A program made the translations under genes and the position numbers. Below, piece after piece: positions 40,430 to 49,902 of a DNA stretch of 64,000 bases. Source of the DNA: Tenacibaculum adriaticum (lineage in GTDB: Bacteria; Bacteroidota; Bacteroidia; Flavobacteriales; Flavobacteriaceae). The notes beneath the pieces are model-generated. The model searched no databases, had not been told where the DNA came from, and saw nothing but the letters and a program-made list of their open reading frames with translations. Where the stretch lies: the NCBI RefSeq assembly GCF_008124875.1, contig NZ_VNIA01000001.1:1008721-1072720 (forward strand), given 5' to 3'. Position 1 is the stretch's first letter. Each line of letters begins with the position of its first letter.

Positions 40430-41119
40430 TTAAAAAGTGGTTAATTCTTCCCCTACTTTTAAGTTGAATTTTCTTTGGAACAAATATACAACTCCGTATA
40501 AAATAGGCGTGTCTAAAGCAGCAATAATCACTTTAAATAAAAAACCACTAATCAGTAAGCTATTAAATATATTCCAAGGAATTACTCTAAAAGAGCATAG
40601 TAAAAAAAGTACTGTAAAGGTATCTATAAATTGAGAAGCGAAAGTTGAAAAATTATTGCGTAACCATAAATGTTTTCCTTTCGTAAAGTCTTTCCAGAAA
40701 TGAAAAATACGGATATCGATAAACTGAGCAAATAAATAAGCTAACATAGAAGCTAATACTGCTAGTGGAGATAGACTAAAAACTTTAGAAAATATACTAT
40801 CGCTAATAGGGGAGTTTTCGATAGCGGGTGCGTTATCAGCAAGAAAAATAATAAGCATAGAGAAAAAGGATGCGAAAATACCAGCAATAACAACTTGATT
40901 AGCTTTCTTTTTCCCATAGATTTCAGACAAAATATCTGTAATTAAAAAGGTAATAGGATATGGTAAAATTCCTACTGAAATTTCAAAACGATATAAACCG
41001 AAGGGGTTCCAGTAAAAAAATTTTTGAAAAATTAAATTAGAGGCTACTAAGGAAGCAATGAATAAAGAGGCTAATATTAAATATATATTTTGTGCCAGTA
41101 GTTTATTTTTCTCGGTCAT
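40430..41119 (-). CDS. Queuosine precursor transporter (YhhQ/DUF165 family)
   Basis: 229 residues, six to seven TM helices. Family motif FLITDILSEIYGKKKANQVV at about 55-75, and FAQFIDIRIFHFWKDFTKGKHLWLRNNFSTFASQFIDTFTVL in the second half. YhhQ imports preQ0/preQ1 for queuosine tRNA modification. That role is known for the E. coli protein and inferred here. First gene of the minus-strand run that continues into the channel, permease, thioesterase and nuclease genes. Confidence 0.92.
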   Translation of the reverse strand: MTEKNKLLAQNIYLILASLFIASLVASNLIFQKFFYWNPFGLYRFEISVGILPYPITFLITDILSEIYGKKKANQVVIAGIFASFFSMLIIFLADNAPAIENSPISDSIFSKVFSLSPLAVLASMLAYLFAQFIDIRIFHFWKDFTKGKHLWLRNNFSTFASQFIDTFTVLFLLCSFRVIPWNIFNSLLISGFLFKVIIAALDTPILYGVVYLFQRKFNLKVGEELTTF

Positions 41120-41148
41120 TGAACGAAAATAACAAATTTTAAATTGAT

Positions 41149-41156
41149 TATGTTTG
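41149..41156 (+). promoter_or_regulatory. -7 box of the fabD promoter
   Basis: Perfect TAtgTTTG followed by CAG, 35 bases before the fabD ATG. Confidence 0.6.
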
Positions 41157-41191
41157 CAGTATTAAAACAAACAACAAAATAAAAAATATAA

Positions 41192-42079
41192 ATGAAAGCA
41201 TATATTTTTCCTGGTCAAGGAGCACAATTTACAGGGATGGGATTAGATTTATATGAAAAATCACCTTTAGCACAAGAATTATTTGAAGAAGCTAACGATA
41301 TATTAGGGTTTAGCATTACTGATATTATGTTTGAAGGGACTGCTGATGAATTAAAACAAACCAAAGTTACACAACCCGCTATATTTTTACATTCGGTAAT
41401 TTTAGCAAAAGTTTTAGGAGATAATTTTAAACCAGAAATGGTTGCGGGGCATTCTTTAGGAGAGTTATCAGCATTGGTTGCTAACGGAGTTTTATCATTT
41501 CAAGACGGATTAACCTTAGTTTCTAAACGAGCTTTAGCAATGCAAAAAGCTTGTGAAATGCAAGAATCTACGATGGCGGCTGTTTTAGGTTTAGAAGATA
41601 AGGTAGTTGAGGATGTTTGTGCAGAAATAGATGGAGTAGTAGTAGCAGCGAATTACAATTGCCCTGGACAGTTAGTAATTTCTGGTGAAATTGAAGCTAT
41701 AAACAAAGCGTGTGAAGTATTAAAAGAGAAAGGAGCAAAACGAGCATTGGTTTTACCAGTAGGTGGTGCTTTTCATTCACCATTAATGGAACCAGCAAGA
41801 GAAGAATTAGCAGCAGCAATTGAAGCAACTACGTTTAACGAGCCAACTTGTCCAGTATACCAAAACGTAACGGCAAGTGCGGTGACAAATCCTGAAGAGA
41901 TTAAAAAGAATTTAATGATTCAGTTAACGGCTCCTGTACGTTGGACGCAATCGATTCAACAAATGATTGCAGATGGAGGAACAGAGTTTATAGAAGTTGG
42001 TCCTGGTAAAGTTTTACAAGGATTAATGCGTAAAATTGACAGAAATGTTACTGCTAGCGGAGCTAGTTTAGAAGAATAA
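41192..42079 (+). CDS. fabD: Malonyl-CoA:ACP transacylase
   Basis: 295 residues. Moves malonyl from CoA to acyl carrier protein for fatty-acid elongation. Nucleophile S88 in AGHSLGE, partner H195 in GGAFHSPLM, opening motif FPGQGAQFTGMG, substrate arginine region KRALAMQKA, and the closing VGPGKVLQGLMRKI. Single gene with its own promoter and bidirectional terminator. The other fab genes are elsewhere. Confidence 0.97.
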   Translation: MKAYIFPGQGAQFTGMGLDLYEKSPLAQELFEEANDILGFSITDIMFEGTADELKQTKVTQPAIFLHSVILAKVLGDNFKPEMVAGHSLGELSALVANGVLSFQDGLTLVSKRALAMQKACEMQESTMAAVLGLEDKVVEDVCAEIDGVVVAANYNCPGQLVISGEIEAINKACEVLKEKGAKRALVLPVGGAFHSPLMEPAREELAAAIEATTFNEPTCPVYQNVTASAVTNPEEIKKNLMIQLTAPVRWTQSIQQMIADGGTEFIEVGPGKVLQGLMRKIDRNVTASGASLEE

Positions 42080-42096
42080 ATTTTAATTGAGTTAAT

Positions 42097-42127
42097 AAAA
42101 AAGCGAACTCAATAAGTTCGCTTTTTT
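42097..42127. terminator. Bidirectional terminator between fabD and the lipoprotein gene
   Basis: AAAAAAGCGAACT pairs with AGTTCGCTTTTTT over CAATA, with A- and T-runs on both outer sides. Confidence 0.92.
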
Positions 42128-42420
42128 TATTCTTCAATTTTTATTATTTGATCAGATTGATTTTTCCAAATCCCATTTTCTAAAATAATTAATCCATGTT
42201 CGGGATGAGAATAATAATTTCCCAACTCAAAATTAGATTCTTTACCAGCTAGGAACTCTGGAATGCATATTTCTTGTCCGTTAACAGTATGCTCTTTATA
42301 GCCTTCGTTGCATCTGTCTTTATTACAGTTAAAAAAAAGAAAAGCAATTAGTAAAATTAAAAAGTATTTGTTTTTCGTAGTTATATATAAATTGATTATT
42401 GTTTTTCTTGCCATTTCCAA
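42127..42420 (-). CDS. Small putative lipoprotein
   Basis: 97 residues (95 if the second ATG at 42414 is used). A hydrophobic segment YFLILLIAFLFFNC ends in a plausible lipobox cysteine (C32) followed by NKDRC, as in many Bacteroidota lipoproteins. The mature part is about 65 residues with two further Cys (RCNEGYKEHTVNGQEICIPEF), which could form a disulphide. Family not recognised. The start overlaps the end of galE by 25 bases, so it is probably translated from the galE message. Confidence 0.72.
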   Translation of the reverse strand: MEMARKTIINLYITTKNKYFLILLIAFLFFNCNKDRCNEGYKEHTVNGQEICIPEFLAGKESNFELGNYYSHPEHGLIILENGIWKNQSDQIIKIEE

Positions 42421-43403
42421 GCAGAAAGTAATGCTTCTTCTAATGTTTTTTCAGTTTTCCAGTTAAGTTCTTTATTTGCTATTGTGGTATCTGCGTAGGC
42501 AGCGGTAATATCTCCAGCTCGTCTTCCTACAATTTTGTAATTTAAAGATTTGCCAGTAGCTTTTTTAAAAGCATTAATTACTTCTAATACAGAGCTGCCA
42601 GTACCTGTCCCTACATTAAAAAACTCAAAATTTTGTTTGTTTTTGTTTTCTAATAAACGTTTTAAAGCAGCAATATGAGCTTTTGCTAAATCGACTACAT
42701 GAATATAGTCTCGAATGGCAGTTCCATCTGGTGTTGGATAATCGTCTCCAAAAACTGAAAGTTGCTCACGAATTCCTGCAGCTGTTTGTGTAACAAATGG
42801 AATTAAATTCTGAGGAATACCTAAAGGAAGTTCTCCAATTTTTATACTGTCATGAGCGCCAATTGGATTAAAGTAACGTAAGGCGATAGCCTTTAATTCA
42901 TAAGCATTACAGCTTTCCTTAATAATTTCTTCACCAATCTGTTTCGTGTTCCCATAGGTTGATTCGGCTTGCTTAACAGGGGCATTCTCTGTAATAGGCA
43001 ATTCATCTGCTTGTCCGTAGACAGTACATGATGAGCTAAAAATAAAATTATCTAGTTTTCTATCGCGCATTTCTTGAAGCAAGTATACTAAACTCCCAAT
43101 ATTATTTTCATAATACTCTAGAGGTTTTTCAACACTTTCACCCACAGCTTTAAATGCAGCAAAATGGATAATTCCATCTACTTTATTGTTGTCAAAAAAT
43201 TGTTTTACATCTGCTTTTATACGTAGGTCAATTTTATGAAAATCTGGTTTTTTTCCTGTGATATCTGTTATGTTGGCTAGTACATCAATAGTAGTATTAG
43301 ACAAATCATCGATAATAACTACATCAAAACCTGAATTTTGTAATTCAACTACGGTATGAGATCCTATAAATCCTAAACCTCCTGTGACTAAAATTTTTTT
43401 CAT
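42396..43403 (-). CDS. galE: UDP-glucose 4-epimerase
   Basis: 335 residues, standard GalE length. NAD-binding TGGLGFIGSHTV at the N-terminus, catalytic Ser-Tyr-Lys seen as SSSCTVYG and YGNTK, then RYFNPIGAH and the substrate segment PDGTAIRDYIHVVDLAKAH. Interconverts UDP-glucose and UDP-galactose for surface sugars. It lies in a minus-strand run with a small membrane protein and a sugar aminotransferase, suggesting a role in cell-surface polysaccharide precursors. Confidence 0.95.
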   Translation of the reverse strand: MKKILVTGGLGFIGSHTVVELQNSGFDVVIIDDLSNTTIDVLANITDITGKKPDFHKIDLRIKADVKQFFDNNKVDGIIHFAAFKAVGESVEKPLEYYENNIGSLVYLLQEMRDRKLDNFIFSSSCTVYGQADELPITENAPVKQAESTYGNTKQIGEEIIKESCNAYELKAIALRYFNPIGAHDSIKIGELPLGIPQNLIPFVTQTAAGIREQLSVFGDDYPTPDGTAIRDYIHVVDLAKAHIAALKRLLENKNKQNFEFFNVGTGTGSSVLEVINAFKKATGKSLNYKIVGRRAGDITAAYADTTIANKELNWKTEKTLEEALLSAWKWQEKQ

Positions 43404-43410
43404 AATTAAT

Positions 43411-43827
43411 TTATTTCTCTATTTCAGCGCTTTTAATATTTAAAGTCTCTAAAATTTGATGTTCTTTAGGAGCTAAAAGAATCATGTAGATTAAAACGAC
43501 AACGCCAAAGAGTATAAAATCTGGTTTTAAAAATAAAATAATAAAACAAGCCCCTTCTAAAATTGCCCATTTAATAATTGAAGCGCTTTGGTAAACAGCA
43601 AACTTTTCATCAATAGAACCATCTTTTTTTATATTGTTTAATATGTTTTTAAACATAAAATTACTCATTACATAAGCTATCGCTGGGATAAATGAATAAA
43701 CTAAAGAAGAGTTGTCTATTTCTAAATTTAAAATATTTTTAAAATCACCTATTAAAAAATAAGTTAAGGTTACTCCTCCAACTAAAGCTAAGTGAATAAT
43801 TTTTAATGTTTTTATTTTCTGATTCAT
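43411..43827 (-). CDS. Small integral membrane protein
   Basis: 138 residues with four hydrophobic helices (about 9-26, 43-58, 85-101, 103-116) and a short charged C-terminal tail ending SAEIEK. No motif recognised. Seven bases upstream of galE and 17 downstream of the aminotransferase, so cotranscribed with both. Function unknown. Confidence 0.75.
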   Translation of the reverse strand: MNQKIKTLKIIHLALVGGVTLTYFLIGDFKNILNLEIDNSSLVYSFIPAIAYVMSNFMFKNILNNIKKDGSIDEKFAVYQSASIIKWAILEGACFIILFLKPDFILFGVVVLIYMILLAPKEHQILETLNIKSAEIEK

Positions 43828-43844
43828 AGCGAGTAGACAATTAA

Positions 43845-44972
43845 TTATTTTATAAAATTGTTAATTGTTTTTGTAATGAATTCTAATTGTTCTTTATCTA
43901 GTTCTGTATGCATAGGCAAAGAAAGAACAGTGTTAATTAGTTTATTGGTAACTCTAAAGTCTTCTTCTTTATAACGATCGTCGGTATATGCTTTTTGCTT
44001 GTGTAAAGGAACTGGATAATAAATCGCATTCGGAATTCCGTTATCTAATAAATGTTGATGCAATTCATCTCGTTTTCCGTTTGTGATTTGTAAAGTATAT
44101 TGATGGAAAACATGCGTTGTAAAATCACTAATTTTTGGAGTAATAATATTCTTGTTATCAACAAAAGCATCTGAATAATAAGCAGCAGCTTTTCTACGAG
44201 CATCACAATAAGCATCTAATAAAGGAAGTTTCGCTTTTAAAACAGCTGCTTGAATACTATCTAAACGAGAATTTACGCCAACAACATCATGGTAATAACG
44301 TTTATACATTCCGTGGTTTACCATTCCGCGAAGCGTATGAGCTAATTCATCATCGTTAGTAAAAATAGCACCACCATCACCATAGCAACCTAAGTTTTTA
44401 GAAGGAAAGAAAGAAGTCGTTCCAACATTACCCATGGTTCCCGCTTTTTTCTTGGTTCCGTTACTAAACGTGTAATCTGCTCCAATTGCTTGTGCATTGT
44501 CCTCAATAACAAATAAATTATGTTCTTTAGCAATTTCTAAAACGGCTTCCATATTAGCACATTGACCAAATAAGTGAACAGGGACAATTGCTTTTGTTTT
44601 TGGTGTAATAGCTTTCTTTAAAGCTTCAATATCTATATTAAACGTATCAGGTTCAACATCAACTAAAACAGGAGTTAATTTTAATAAACCAATTACTTCC
44701 ACAGTAGCAGCAAACGTAAAGTCTGCAGTAATCACTTCATCTCCTTGCTCTAGACCTAACCCCATCATTGCAATTTGCAATGCGTCAGTACCATTGGCAC
44801 ATGGAATTACATGTTTTACACCTAAATATTTTTCTAAATCCGTTTGAAATGCATGAACATAAGGTCCGTTAATATAAGCTGATGAGTTTAATATTTCTTC
44901 AATAGAAGTATCTACAGTTTTCTTTATTTTTTGGTATTGACCTTGTAGGTCAACCATCTGAATTTTCTTCAT
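43845..44972 (-). CDS. DegT/DnrJ/EryC1/StrS family sugar aminotransferase
   Basis: 375 residues. PLP-dependent enzyme of nucleotide-sugar metabolism. MVDLQGQYQKIK, PCANGTDALQIAM, DEVITADFTFAATVEVI, PVHLFGQCANM, IEDNAQAIGADY, the PLP lysine in SFFPSKNLGCYGDGGAI, and NSRLDSIQAAVLKAKL are present in order. It probably transfers an amino group to a keto-sugar nucleotide for surface glycans. The exact sugar cannot be told. First gene of a transcript with the small membrane protein and galE. Confidence 0.93.
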   Translation of the reverse strand: MKKIQMVDLQGQYQKIKKTVDTSIEEILNSSAYINGPYVHAFQTDLEKYLGVKHVIPCANGTDALQIAMMGLGLEQGDEVITADFTFAATVEVIGLLKLTPVLVDVEPDTFNIDIEALKKAITPKTKAIVPVHLFGQCANMEAVLEIAKEHNLFVIEDNAQAIGADYTFSNGTKKKAGTMGNVGTTSFFPSKNLGCYGDGGAIFTNDDELAHTLRGMVNHGMYKRYYHDVVGVNSRLDSIQAAVLKAKLPLLDAYCDARRKAAAYYSDAFVDNKNIITPKISDFTTHVFHQYTLQITNGKRDELHQHLLDNGIPNAIYYPVPLHKQKAYTDDRYKEEDFRVTNKLINTVLSLPMHTELDKEQLEFITKTINNFIK

Positions 44973-44993
44973 AAAATGAATTATTTAGTACTT

Positions 44994-45001
44994 CAAAAAT
45001 A
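44994..45001 (-). promoter_or_regulatory. -7 box of the sugar aminotransferase transcript
   Basis: On the minus strand a perfect TAttTTTG, 21 bases before the ATG at 44972. Confidence 0.55.
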
Positions 45002-45104
45002 CAAACAATCTTCGATTGATAGGATACACAGCTTGAATTAATTTTGGATTATATATTTAAACGATGACTTGGATAAGTAGAATATTAACATTTCTATAAA
45101 TCCT

Positions 45105-45112
45105 TATATTTG
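45105..45112 (+). promoter_or_regulatory. -7 box of the penicillin-acylase-family gene
   Basis: Perfect TAtaTTTG followed by G. It ends 18 bases before the ATG at 45131 and covers the upstream TTG at 45110, which therefore cannot be the start. Confidence 0.6.
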
Positions 45113-45130
45113 GTAAAATTCCTAACCATA

Positions 45131-47515
45131 ATGAAACTACTAAAAAAACTGTTTAAAATAGTATTAATACTTATCGCCTTACTATTCGTTGGAGGGTGGT
45201 TGTTTACCGTAACACTGCATCCAAAATACAATGGTGAATTAGAACTTAGTAATCTTTCTGAAAAAGTTACTGTTTTTTATGATGAAGTAGGTGTGCCACA
45301 TATAAATGCTAAAAATCAAAAAGACGCTTTTAGGGCCTTTGGATATGTGCATGCACAAGATAGATTATGGCAAATGGAAGTTATTAGAAGAATTTCCGCA
45401 GGAAGATTGAGTGAAATCTTCGGTAAAGATGTTGTGCGAGTCGATAAATTTATGTCGGGATTAGGTATTGAAGAAGCAGCATATAAAACGATTGCAGATA
45501 TAGATAAGAACTCAGAACCTTATAAATTGACAATGGCTTATTTGGATGGGATCAATCAGTTTATAGAAAAAGGACCAACACCTTTAGAGTTTTACTTAGT
45601 GGGTGTTGAAAAAGAAAAATATACCATAAACGATATTTATAATGTTTTCGGTTACATGGCATTTAGTTTTGCGGTAGCGCATAAAACGGATCCTCTTTTA
45701 AATGAAATTAAAGAAAAATTAGGAGCTGAATATCTAGAAGAGTTAGGAATTCCGTTGTCGGAAACAACATTGTTAAAAAATACAAACAAACGAGAAATTA
45801 AAGCTGAGTTTTCATTAGCAGTTAATGAGATTATGGATAAACTGCCAATACCGAGTTTTATTGGTAGTAACTCTTGGGTATTAGGTTCAAATAGAACCAA
45901 AAACGGAAAAGTGATTTTTGCGAACGACCCGCATATAAATTTTGGACAACCTTCGGTTTGGTATCAAAGTCATATTAAAACTCCTGATTATGAAATGTAT
46001 GGTTTTAATCTTGCATTGACACCATTTCCGTTATTAGGGCATAATAGAAATCATGCTTATGGTTTAACAATGTTTGAAAACGATGATATCGATTTTTATA
46101 TAGAAGAAAATAATCCTGAGAATGCATTAGAATATAAAACACCTGAAGGATTTTTACCTTATAAAACTATAGATAAGGATATAAAAATTAAAGGGAGGCA
46201 AAACGCAGCGTATCAAATTAAAGTAAGTAAACACGGACCGATAATGAACGGTATTATTGAGCACTTACAAGATGAAAGACCGATTGCAATGAAATGGATT
46301 TACACACATTTGCCAAATAAATTATTAGATGTTGCTTATGAAATGTCACATGCTGAAAACTTACAAGAATTTAAAAATGGAGCATCTAAATTACATGCGC
46401 CAGGTTTAAATATGATGTATGGTGATGCTAGTAATAACATAGCTTGGTTTGCTGCGGGTAAGTTGTATAAATATAGAGATATCCTGAATAGAAAAATCTA
46501 TTTAAACGGAGCGTCTGGAAAGGATGAAATAGTACGTTATTTAGATTTTGAAGAAAATCCGCAGGCGGTAAATCCTGCTTGGGGATATGTGTATTCTGCA
46601 AACAATCAACCAGATTCGATTGCAAATATGTTGTATTCAGGGTATTATTTACCAGAAGACAGAGCAAAACGTATAGTTGAAATTGTAGAGCCAAAGCATG
46701 ATTTTACTAAAGAAGATGTGGCTAAAATGATTTACGATGTAAAATCATCAGTAGCACCAAAAGTAATATTAAATGCTACAGAAGTTATTACAGTAGATGA
46801 TTTGTCAGTTTCCGAAAGAAAAGCCTTAGAAATTTTAAAGAAATGGGATGGAAATTATTTTAAAACAGAAGTGGCGCCAACGATTTACAATCGATTTGTA
46901 TATGAATTTTTAGTCAACACTTTTAAAGATGAAATGGGTAAAGGTTTTAAGCAATTTATGGATGGAACCATGATTCAGAAAAAAATGATTGCTGTGCAAA
47001 TGAGTAAATCACAATCGGTTTGGTGGGATGATGTCACTACAGAAGGTAAAATTGAAGATAAAAAAGAGATCATAACCAAATCATTTAAAAATGCAATTAG
47101 CTTTTTAAATGCTCAATTAGGAGAAAATGTGGAAGATTGGACATGGAATCGAGTTACTACTGTGGAGCATGAGCATCCGATAGGAAAAGCTGGCGGACTT
47201 TTGCGTAAAATCTTTAATGTAGGTCCTTTTGAAACCAATGGAGGAAATGAAGTATTAAATAATCATATTTTTAAATTAGATAGTACGGGATATTATAAAG
47301 TAACAGGAGGTCCTTCTACACGTAGAATTATTGATTTTTCTGACATTGAAAATAGCATCACCATTATACCCACAGGACAAAGTGGTAATGTGTTTAGTGA
47401 TCATTACAAAGATCAAGCTCAAAAATATTTAGATGGGAAGTTTGTAAAAATGAAGCTGAATCAAAAAGAAATTGAACAATCAGAAAATAGGTTGGTGTTT
47501 TTGCCTAAAAAATAA
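45131..47515 (+). CDS. Penicillin acylase family N-terminal-nucleophile hydrolase
   Basis: 794 residues from the ATG at 45131. A longer frame from a TTG at 45110 would start inside the -7 box. A signal anchor (about 4-25) places it in the periplasm. The precursor should self-cleave before the serine in GSNSWVLGSN (S246), giving alpha and beta chains as in penicillin G acylase. Also present are HAQDRLWQMEVIRRISAGRLSEIFG, HINFGQPSVWYQSHI and the GNVFSDHYKDQAQKYLDG-type C-terminus. In this family the natural substrates are often acyl-homoserine lactones or other amides. The substrate here is not known. Single gene. Confidence 0.93.
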   Translation: MKLLKKLFKIVLILIALLFVGGWLFTVTLHPKYNGELELSNLSEKVTVFYDEVGVPHINAKNQKDAFRAFGYVHAQDRLWQMEVIRRISAGRLSEIFGKDVVRVDKFMSGLGIEEAAYKTIADIDKNSEPYKLTMAYLDGINQFIEKGPTPLEFYLVGVEKEKYTINDIYNVFGYMAFSFAVAHKTDPLLNEIKEKLGAEYLEELGIPLSETTLLKNTNKREIKAEFSLAVNEIMDKLPIPSFIGSNSWVLGSNRTKNGKVIFANDPHINFGQPSVWYQSHIKTPDYEMYGFNLALTPFPLLGHNRNHAYGLTMFENDDIDFYIEENNPENALEYKTPEGFLPYKTIDKDIKIKGRQNAAYQIKVSKHGPIMNGIIEHLQDERPIAMKWIYTHLPNKLLDVAYEMSHAENLQEFKNGASKLHAPGLNMMYGDASNNIAWFAAGKLYKYRDILNRKIYLNGASGKDEIVRYLDFEENPQAVNPAWGYVYSANNQPDSIANMLYSGYYLPEDRAKRIVEIVEPKHDFTKEDVAKMIYDVKSSVAPKVILNATEVITVDDLSVSERKALEILKKWDGNYFKTEVAPTIYNRFVYEFLVNTFKDEMGKGFKQFMDGTMIQKKMIAVQMSKSQSVWWDDVTTEGKIEDKKEIITKSFKNAISFLNAQLGENVEDWTWNRVTTVEHEHPIGKAGGLLRKIFNVGPFETNGGNEVLNNHIFKLDSTGYYKVTGGPSTRRIIDFSDIENSITIIPTGQSGNVFSDHYKDQAQKYLDGKFVKMKLNQKEIEQSENRLVFLPKK

Positions 47516-47516
47516 T

Positions 47517-47768
47517 TTAACTACAAATAGCAATAGAAAGAATCGTTACTGCAAAGATAAAAACTCCTCCAATTATTTTATTGTTGAAGTGATGAGCAAA
47601 TTCATCATAATGTGTGCTATTTTTTTCAGGTCCGAACAAATATTCTGAATATTTGAATTTTGGCTTGTTGAAAATAGTTCTCCAAATTGAACCATAAAAC
47701 CACCGTATAGTCCCACCTACGAAGTTTAGAATTGCTTCAAAAATTACGAAAAGAAAAAAATCTTCCAA
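47517..47768 (-). CDS. Small membrane protein, function unknown
   Basis: 83 residues with an N-terminal hydrophobic stretch (FFLFVIFEAILNFVGG) and a C-terminal helix (IIGGVFIFAVTILSIAIC), separated by a basic segment. No family recognised. It begins two bases after the nitroreductase gene and converges on the acylase gene with a one-base gap. Last gene of the alkB run. Confidence 0.7.
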   Translation of the reverse strand: MEDFFLFVIFEAILNFVGGTIRWFYGSIWRTIFNKPKFKYSEYLFGPEKNSTHYDEFAHHFNNKIIGGVFIFAVTILSIAICS

Positions 47769-47770
47769 TA

Positions 47771-48532
47771 CTAAACCTCCTTATAAACCTCTTCAAAAGG
47801 GATTCTAAAACGTTCGCCGTATACGCCTTCGGGTTTACGAATTCCGCAAGAAATAATCATATTTATTTCCGCAGAAAAAGGGAGTCCTAATACGTTTTTT
47901 ACGCGGCAAGTATCCGAACCTTCCATAGGGCAAGTATCATAACCAATTGCAGCCATACTTATCATAAAGTTTTGCGCAGCCAAACCTGCACTTTTATGTG
48001 CAACAATTCTCATGTCGCTATTGCGTACTTGTCGGTAAATAGGTCTAAACATTCCAGTGATACTCACCAGTAAAAATTTTAACCAACCAAAAATCCCGAA
48101 GAAATCAGCATAGGTGAACGGAATTAATTTTCCGTAGTAGTTTCTTACCATTTTTTCTCTACTGCTTTGTTTAGATTTAGGGTTGTTTTTGCCATAAAGA
48201 CCATCCATAAATTCTAAATTAGCTTTGGCGCGTTTACTCCATAAATCTTTTCGAACAACTACAATTACCAGTTGCTGCGCAGTTTTTGCAGCATTTTGGT
48301 TAAAACACATCGGAGCAATTTTTTCAAGAATATCTTTTGAAGTGATATGGTAAAACTCCCAAAGTTGCATATTACTGCTATTAGGCGCTAAAGTAGCTTG
48401 TTCGATACACTTTTTTACTACGGATGTTTCTATAGGCTTTTCAGCATCATAAATTCTTACGGAACGACGAAAGTTAATTGCCTCCGAAACGGTTTTTTCT
48501 TGCATATTTAAGTTGTTAAGGGATTTATCCAA
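47771..48532 (-). CDS. Nitroreductase family protein
   Basis: 253 residues. FMN-dependent oxidoreductase fold: NFRRSVRIYDAEKPI (FMN phosphate arginines), LAPNSSNMQLWEFY, and the C-terminal GLAAQNFMISMAAIGYDTCPMEGSD. It carries an extra 60-residue insert with a hydrophobic stretch (FFGIFGWLKFLLVSITGMFRPIY), unusual for the family. The start overlaps the aldehyde dehydrogenase stop by eight bases. An inner ATG at codon 10 (48505) is also possible. Substrate unknown. Confidence 0.9.
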   Translation of the reverse strand: MDKSLNNLNMQEKTVSEAINFRRSVRIYDAEKPIETSVVKKCIEQATLAPNSSNMQLWEFYHITSKDILEKIAPMCFNQNAAKTAQQLVIVVVRKDLWSKRAKANLEFMDGLYGKNNPKSKQSSREKMVRNYYGKLIPFTYADFFGIFGWLKFLLVSITGMFRPIYRQVRNSDMRIVAHKSAGLAAQNFMISMAAIGYDTCPMEGSDTCRVKNVLGLPFSAEINMIISCGIRKPEGVYGERFRIPFEEVYKEV

Positions 48533-49898
48533 ACTTCATTAAGGTTCGTAACATTTTCATTTTTCCTTTGTAAGGAGCGTATCTAGTGGTAATATCCAGC
48601 CAATTATAGCGTTTTACAACTCCTTTTTTATGCGAAAAAGTATCAAAAGTTCGTTTTCCGTGGTAACCACCAATTCCACTTTCACCAACACCACCAAAAG
48701 GTAATCTGTGATTTGCAAAATGAACCGTAGTATCATTAATAGTTCCGCCACCAAACGAGTGTTTTTGTATTATTTTTTTAGCGAAATCATTTCTAGTAGT
48801 AAAAACATATAAAGCCAAAGGTTTTTCATATTTACTGATAATGGTATCGATTTCACTTTCATCAGCATATGAAATTACAGGAGAAATAGGTCCGAAAATC
48901 TCATCCTTCATTACTTCACTATCTAAACTTGGTTCGTCAACAAGTGTTGGCGATATATAACAGTCCTCTCGATCAACTTTACCACCAATAATAAATTTTT
49001 CATTTTCAAGTAATGATGCTAGTCGATCAAAATTTCGAGTATTAACAATACGTGGGTAATCTTTTGATGCTTGTGGGTCATCTCCATAAGCATTGTATAA
49101 TTCAGCTTTAAATACTTCAACAAATTTTTCTTTGATCGATTTATGAATCAACCAATAATCGGGAGCAATACACGTTTGACCTGCATTGATAAATTTACCC
49201 CAAACTAAGCGTTTTGCGGCTAGTTTTATGTTAGCAGTTTTGTCAATAACACAAGGATTTTTTCCACCTAATTCTAGGGTAACTGGCGTCATATATTCAG
49301 CAGCTGCTTTAGCTACAATTTTACCCACTTTTACACTTCCGGTAAAGAAAATATAATCCCAACGTCTTGCTAATAGTTCTTGCGAAACTTCTACACCACC
49401 TTCAACAACGGCAACATGGTTTTTATCAAAAACAGTTTCAATTATCTCGCGAGTAACTTTGCTTGTATGTGGAGTTAATTCGGAGGGTTTTAAAATGACG
49501 GTATTTCCTGCGGCAACAGCACCAATTAAAGGAGCTAATGCTAATTGATAAGGGTAATTCCATGGCGCAACGATTAATACTCTTCCGTAAGGCTCTTTAT
49601 AAATTTTTGCCGAAGAAGGAAAGTTTAATAACGATGGAGTTACACGCTCTGGTTTTGCCCATGAGTTCAGTTTTTTAATCGTCATCTTTAATTCTGATAA
49701 CACAATGCCAGTCTCTGTCATTACGCCTTCATATTCTGATTTTTTGAAGTCATTATGTAATGCTTTTAAAATATCATCTTCTCGTTTTATCAGTTCTTTT
49801 TTTAATCGCTGTAAACATGCTTTTCTGAAAGAAATATCTTTGGTTTGTTGTGTTGCAAAAAACTCTTTTTGCGATTGCACAAGTTGAGAAATAGTCAT
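48525..49898 (-). CDS. Aldehyde dehydrogenase (class 3-like)
   Basis: 457 residues, the shorter class 3 / fatty-aldehyde type. Landmarks are APWNYPYQLALAPLIGAVAAGNTVILKPSE, FFTGSVKVGKIVAKAAAEYMTPVTLELGGKNPCVID (general base Glu), catalytic Cys in NAGQTCIAPDYWL, and EIFGPISPVISY. The C-terminus has a basic/hydrophobic tail that could touch membranes. It oxidises aldehydes to acids with NAD(P)+. It stands four bases downstream of alkB, which fits oxidation of fatty aldehydes formed from alkanes, although an alcohol dehydrogenase is not seen nearby. Confidence 0.94.
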   Translation of the reverse strand: MTISQLVQSQKEFFATQQTKDISFRKACLQRLKKELIKREDDILKALHNDFKKSEYEGVMTETGIVLSELKMTIKKLNSWAKPERVTPSLLNFPSSAKIYKEPYGRVLIVAPWNYPYQLALAPLIGAVAAGNTVILKPSELTPHTSKVTREIIETVFDKNHVAVVEGGVEVSQELLARRWDYIFFTGSVKVGKIVAKAAAEYMTPVTLELGGKNPCVIDKTANIKLAAKRLVWGKFINAGQTCIAPDYWLIHKSIKEKFVEVFKAELYNAYGDDPQASKDYPRIVNTRNFDRLASLLENEKFIIGGKVDREDCYISPTLVDEPSLDSEVMKDEIFGPISPVISYADESEIDTIISKYEKPLALYVFTTRNDFAKKIIQKHSFGGGTINDTTVHFANHRLPFGGVGESGIGGYHGKRTFDTFSHKKGVVKRYNWLDITTRYAPYKGKMKMLRTLMKFG

Positions 49899-49902
49899 AA
49901 AA

